Source: an uncultured Atopobiaceae bacterium (GTDB taxonomy: Bacteria > Actinomycetota > Coriobacteriia > Coriobacteriales > Atopobiaceae). From it: 8,145 bases of DNA. Of this stretch, positions 6,044-8,145 are shown one piece after another. A program made the translations under genes and the position numbers. Location: NCBI GenBank assembly GCA_905235165.1, contig CAJOKK010000129.1, positions 1 to 8,145 of the forward strand, in the 5' to 3' direction. The notes beneath the pieces were generated by a model. The model saw only the letters and a list, made by a program, of their open reading frames with translations, was not told the origin of the DNA and did not search any database. Within the stretch, counting starts at the first letter, position 1; every line of letters begins with the position of its first letter.

Positions 6044-7142
6044 AGCGGTGCCCTCCGATCTGCTCGTTGCGTTCCCGGGCCGTGGCCTGGGGGAGAAGGT
6101 CCATACCCCTGAGCATGGCGTTCTTGCCGAACTTCTCGCGTACGGCGTTCACGGCCTCGAGCCGGCGGCGCTCCCTGGCCTCTGCCTCGGTGTCCGCAAA
6201 GAGGTCAAGCTGAAGCCCCGCGGCGTCATCGGCCACCACACCGCCGAAAGCGATGTTGATGCGGCGCACGGGACGCTCGTGATTGGCCACGCGGGCAAAG
6301 AGGGCCACGAGCTCGCGCTGGATGGTCGTGCGCGAGTTCGTGGGCGCGACGAAGCTGGCTGTGCCGTTGTCGAAGGTCATGGTGCGGCGCCAGTAGCCGC
6401 CGTGGTCATTCGTGCCCATTTGCGCGGCGGCAGCACGAGCGGCCGCGCGCTCCTCGCTCGTGGCGCTGTAGGCGAGGGCGAGGTTGACCGAGTGGGCAAC
6501 GAGGCCCTTCTCAACGAGCTGCAGGACGAGCGTGTCGGTCATCTCCTTGGCGATGAGCAGGGCGTCGTCGTAGGCGTAATCGTGGGCGAGGACCTGGCCA
6601 TTCGAGATGGAATGCGACTGGCTGCGGTAGCCCTTGATGTCGGCGATGGTTACGGGCTCGATACCCCAGGCGTGGTCGATGAGGATCTCTGCGTCGATGC
6701 CGAAGGCCCGGTAGATTGGCTCGGTGGGGGAGAGGGCGAGCTGGCCCATGGTGTGGATGCCCAGTTCGGCCAGGCGGCGCTCCGTGCCGGGGCCGACCCG
6801 CCAGAAGTCCGTGAGCGGCCGGTGGTTCCAGAGCGTCTCGCGGTAGCTTACCTCGTCGAGCACGCCGAAGAAGTCGCTCGCGTGCTTGGCCGTGATGTCG
6901 AGCGCGATCTTCGCGAGGTAGAGGTTGGTGCCCAGGCCGCAGGTCGCCGGGATGCCCGTCCTCGCCGTGACGTCGGCACGGATCTTCTCGCCGAGCTCAC
7001 GCGGCGTGCAGCCGTAGAGGTCGAGATAGGGCGTGACGTCCATGAAGGCCTCGTCGATGGAGTAGACGTGGATGTCGTCGGCGCTGATCCAGCGCAGGTA
7101 CACGCCGTAGATCTCGGCCGACTTCTGGACGTAGCGCGACAT
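6036..7142 (-). CDS. Y-family DNA polymerase (UmuC/DinB type), C-terminal part after frameshift
   Basis: A 368-residue frame carrying most of a translesion polymerase. The ATG at 7142 is the Met of the family's APPRM motif, and the frame actually stays open upstream to a TGA at 7185-7187. Seen in order: YSIDEAFMDV (27-36) with the catalytic Asp-Glu at 30-31; the palm motif GIPATCGLGTNLYLAKIALD (63-82); the helix-hairpin-helix region FWRVGPGTERRLAELGI (113-129); the little finger (about 170-300); and QLDLF (311-315), a canonical beta-clamp-binding pentapeptide. The closest relatives are the Gram-positive UvrX/YqjW-like polymerases of about 410-500 residues. The first catalytic Asp lies in the upstream frame (D14), so this part alone should be inactive. 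It overlaps the YolD-like gene at its 3' end. Confidence 0.85.
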   Translation of the reverse strand: MSRYVQKSAEIYGVYLRWISADDIHVYSIDEAFMDVTPYLDLYGCTPRELGEKIRADVTARTGIPATCGLGTNLYLAKIALDITAKHASDFFGVLDEVSYRETLWNHRPLTDFWRVGPGTERRLAELGIHTMGQLALSPTEPIYRAFGIDAEILIDHAWGIEPVTIADIKGYRSQSHSISNGQVLAHDYAYDDALLIAKEMTDTLVLQLVEKGLVAHSVNLALAYSATSEERAAARAAAAQMGTNDHGGYWRRTMTFDNGTASFVAPTNSRTTIQRELVALFARVANHERPVRRINIAFGGVVADDAAGLQLDLFADTEAEARERRRLEAVNAVREKFGKNAMLRGMDLLPQATARERNEQIGGHRCG

Positions 7143-7390
7143 GCGCGGTGGTGCGATGATGGTCTGCGTGCGCAGCTCGCTCGCTCAAAAAGCCGGCAGC
7201 GATTGCGCACGCCCTTGGCCTTGAGGGAAGGGGAGACGGCAAGGCAGATGGTCTTGTCGGTGCGCGACTCATCGGCCACCACGAGGTCAGTCGTCATGGG
7301 GTCGAGGTCACGGTCCGTACATTCGACCGAGGCATAGAAGCTCTTGAGGTCGATGCAGAGATAGCTTTTCTGGCGGGTATCAGTGTTCAT
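6848..7390 (-). pseudogene. Y-family DNA polymerase, N-terminal part before frameshift
   Basis: From ATG 7390 the first 69 residues are clearly Y-family polymerase: LCIDLKSFYASVE (11-23) with catalytic Asp 14 and the Phe-Tyr steric-gate region, then VVADESRTDKTICLAVSPSLKAKG and RNRCRLFE. After about 7184 this frame continues to 6848 with an arginine/serine-rich out-of-frame tail that is only the shadow of the downstream part. The intact gene would run 7390-6036 and encode about 451-452 residues. Restoring frame needs one extra base (or four) between 7184 and about 7160. No Shine-Dalgarno site precedes the ATG; the mRNA may be leaderless. The gene lies 63 bases downstream of the DJ-1/PfpI gene on the same strand. 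It could be a true pseudogene, a repeat-slippage variant or an assembly error. Confidence 0.8.
7175..7186 (-). repeat. (GAGC)3 tandem repeat at the polymerase frameshift
   Basis: On the minus strand GAGC occurs three times in tandem right after the CRLF codons. A fourth copy would join the two frames without a stop, reading CRLFERASELRTQTIIAPPRM. A change in the neighbouring T5 run (7187-7191) would not help, because the downstream frame has TGA at 7187-7185. Confidence 0.6.
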
Positions 7391-7397
7391 GCGAACA

Positions 7398-7403
7398 AGT
7401 GTA
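7398..7403 (-). promoter_or_regulatory. Possible -10 element giving a leaderless polymerase mRNA
   Basis: TACACT on the minus strand fits the TANNNT -10 pattern and ends 7 bases before ATG 7390, so transcription could start at the A of the ATG. That would explain the missing Shine-Dalgarno site; leaderless mRNAs are common in Actinobacteria. No good -35 hexamer is seen. Confidence 0.3.
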
Positions 7404-7421
7404 CCACTGTGCGAGACGCCG

Positions 7422-7452
7422 CCCTCCGCCGTGTCGCGAAGCCTGCCGAGGG
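7422..7452 (-). terminator. Stem-loop just after the DJ-1/PfpI stop codon
   Basis: Arms CCCTCCGC (7422-7429) and GCCGAGGG (7445-7452) pair except for one C-C mismatch, around a 15-base loop. The structure begins one base after the PfpI stop on the minus strand. There is no T-run, so it may only attenuate transcription or shape the mRNA between the PfpI and polymerase genes. Confidence 0.25.
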
Positions 7453-7453
7453 G

Positions 7454-8035
7454 CTAGGCGCGATAGACGATGGTCTGGGCGAGCTTGTCGGCTGCTTCTT
7501 GCCCCTGGATCTGGGCAACGAGCGCCAGGCCGAAGTCAATGGCGGTGCCCATGCCACGGCTGGTGGTGACGTTGCCGTCCACGACGACGCTCTCGGTCTT
7601 CAGGAGTGCGCCGTGCTCGACGAGCGTGTCGCCGCAGCTGGGGAAGCAGGTGGCATGGCGTCCCTCGAGCAGGCCGAGCTCGGCCAGGATGGTCGGGGCG
7701 GCGCAGATGGCGGCTACGGGCTCGCCGGCCTCCATGCGACGGCGCAGCTCGGCGATGAGTGGCTCGCAGGCGGCGAGGTTGGGCGTGCCGGGAATGCCGC
7801 CCGGCAAGACGATGAGGCCGTAGTCGGAGAAGCTGAAGTCCTTCTCGGTGATGGAGCGATCGCAAATGACGCTTACCTGATGGGACGAGGTGACCGTGCG
7901 ATCGGCCTTAATGGACACGGTGTCGCAGGCGATCTTTGCGCGATACAGCAGGTCGACGACGGTAAGTCCCTCGATCTCCTCAAGACCGTCGGCGAGAAGT
8001 ACGGCAACACGCTCAGGGTTCAGGTAGCTCGACAT
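7454..8035 (-). CDS. DJ-1/PfpI (YajL-like) family protein
   Basis: A 193-residue single-domain cytoplasmic protein of the glutamine-amidotransferase-like DJ-1/PfpI superfamily, normal in length. Seen: VAVLLADGLEEIE (10-22), with E22 aligned with DJ-1 Glu18; YGLIVLPGGIPG (72-83); and the nucleophile elbow VAAICAAPTIL (107-117), with C111 aligned with DJ-1 Cys106. The C-terminal VTTSRGMGTAIDFGLALV (156-173) is characteristic of the YajL/DJ-1 branch. The family includes redox-sensing chaperones and enzymes reported to act on glyoxal-type adducts; the exact reaction here cannot be read from sequence. ATG 8035 is chosen over 8065 because AGGAA lies 5 bases upstream and the extra ten residues (MRRQRTKGTS) are not family-like. 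It is followed at 63 bases by the polymerase gene on the same strand. Confidence 0.92.
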   Translation of the reverse strand: MSSYLNPERVAVLLADGLEEIEGLTVVDLLYRAKIACDTVSIKADRTVTSSHQVSVICDRSITEKDFSFSDYGLIVLPGGIPGTPNLAACEPLIAELRRRMEAGEPVAAICAAPTILAELGLLEGRHATCFPSCGDTLVEHGALLKTESVVVDGNVTTSRGMGTAIDFGLALVAQIQGQEAADKLAQTIVYRA

Positions 8036-8040
8036 GCTCG

Positions 8041-8045
8041 TTCCT
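8041..8045 (-). promoter_or_regulatory. Ribosome binding site of the DJ-1/PfpI gene
   Basis: AGGAA on the minus strand, inside AAAGGAA, sits 5 bases before ATG 8035. It supports that start rather than the upstream ATG at 8065, which has no such site. Confidence 0.6.
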
Positions 8046-8098
8046 TTCGTGCGTTGCCGTCGCATCGCGGGTCGTGCGTGCTCCGGCAGGGCTTTGTC

Positions 8099-8129
8099 GT
8101 AATAGCCTTCATGGTAGCGCGAATCGCAA
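8099..8129 (-). promoter_or_regulatory. Weak candidate promoter for the DJ-1/PfpI gene
   Basis: TTGCGA (8124-8129) and TATTAC (8099-8104) on the minus strand each match the sigma-70 consensus at 4 of 6 positions, but the spacing is 19 bases, longer than usual. It lies about 65 bases before the start codon. This is a guess based on hexamer resemblance only. Confidence 0.2.
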
Positions 8130-8145
8130 TTTCTGATGTTGGGGA

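Noticed and set aside
6012..7337. Long plus-strand open frame (441 codons) opposite the polymerase
   Set aside because: The antisense of a clear Y-family polymerase; G+C-rich DNA commonly leaves such frames open, and the composition is Gly/Val/Arg-rich without motifs.
7385..7396. SOS (LexA) box at the polymerase start
   Set aside because: The element is GTTC-N4-GAAC. The Gram-positive/Actinobacterial LexA site is GAAC-N4-GTTC, the opposite half-site order, so this is not a standard SOS box.
8111..8145. Possible start of a divergent plus-strand gene (ATG 8111, MVARIAISDVG, open to the edge)
   Set aside because: Only 11 residues are visible and no ribosome site precedes the ATG, so coding cannot be supported.

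Overview
The window is G+C-rich bacterial chromosome. Codon use, GTG starts, good Shine-Dalgarno sites and the style of the proteins suggest a gut or oral actinobacterium of the Coriobacteriia (Olsenella/Collinsella-like). That placement is inferred from protein resemblance recalled from memory; there is no rRNA or other marker in the window. No tRNA, rRNA, CRISPR array, insertion sequence or phage gene is visible.

Left part (1-1913): positions 1-180 are non-coding and hold a strong GC-rich imperfect hairpin. Next come two tightly coupled genes on the minus strand. The upstream one encodes a PTS EIIB-like domain fused to a ROK-fold domain that has lost the kinase motifs. The downstream one encodes an 85-residue protein I do not recognise. 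A 125-base divergent intergenic region follows, with an inverted repeat in the leader of the next gene.

Middle (2046-5826, plus strand): one very large MacB/FtsX-type ABC exporter, with an ATPase domain fused to a permease that carries an enormous extracytoplasmic loop. As given it is split by a single-base frame change at about 4341-4362. Rejoined, it would be 1259 residues. The loop is built from internally duplicated modules and contains a pentapeptide-like repeat tract. The duplication crosses the frame break and so tells which frame is right on each side.

Right part (5861-8035, minus strand): a run of a DJ-1/PfpI-family gene, a Y-family translesion DNA polymerase gene broken by a frameshift at a (GAGC)3 tandem repeat, and a small YolD-like gene that overlaps the polymerase stop by 8 bases. 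The polymerase and YolD-like protein are a known pairing in Gram-positive DNA-damage tolerance. With its frame broken, the first catalytic carboxylate is separated from the rest of the enzyme.

The most unusual items are the EIIB-ROK pseudokinase fusion, the modular repeat architecture of the ABC ectodomain, and the tetranucleotide repeat at the polymerase frameshift. Two broken large genes in 8 kb also make draft-assembly error a live possibility, so reads should be checked before either is called a pseudogene.
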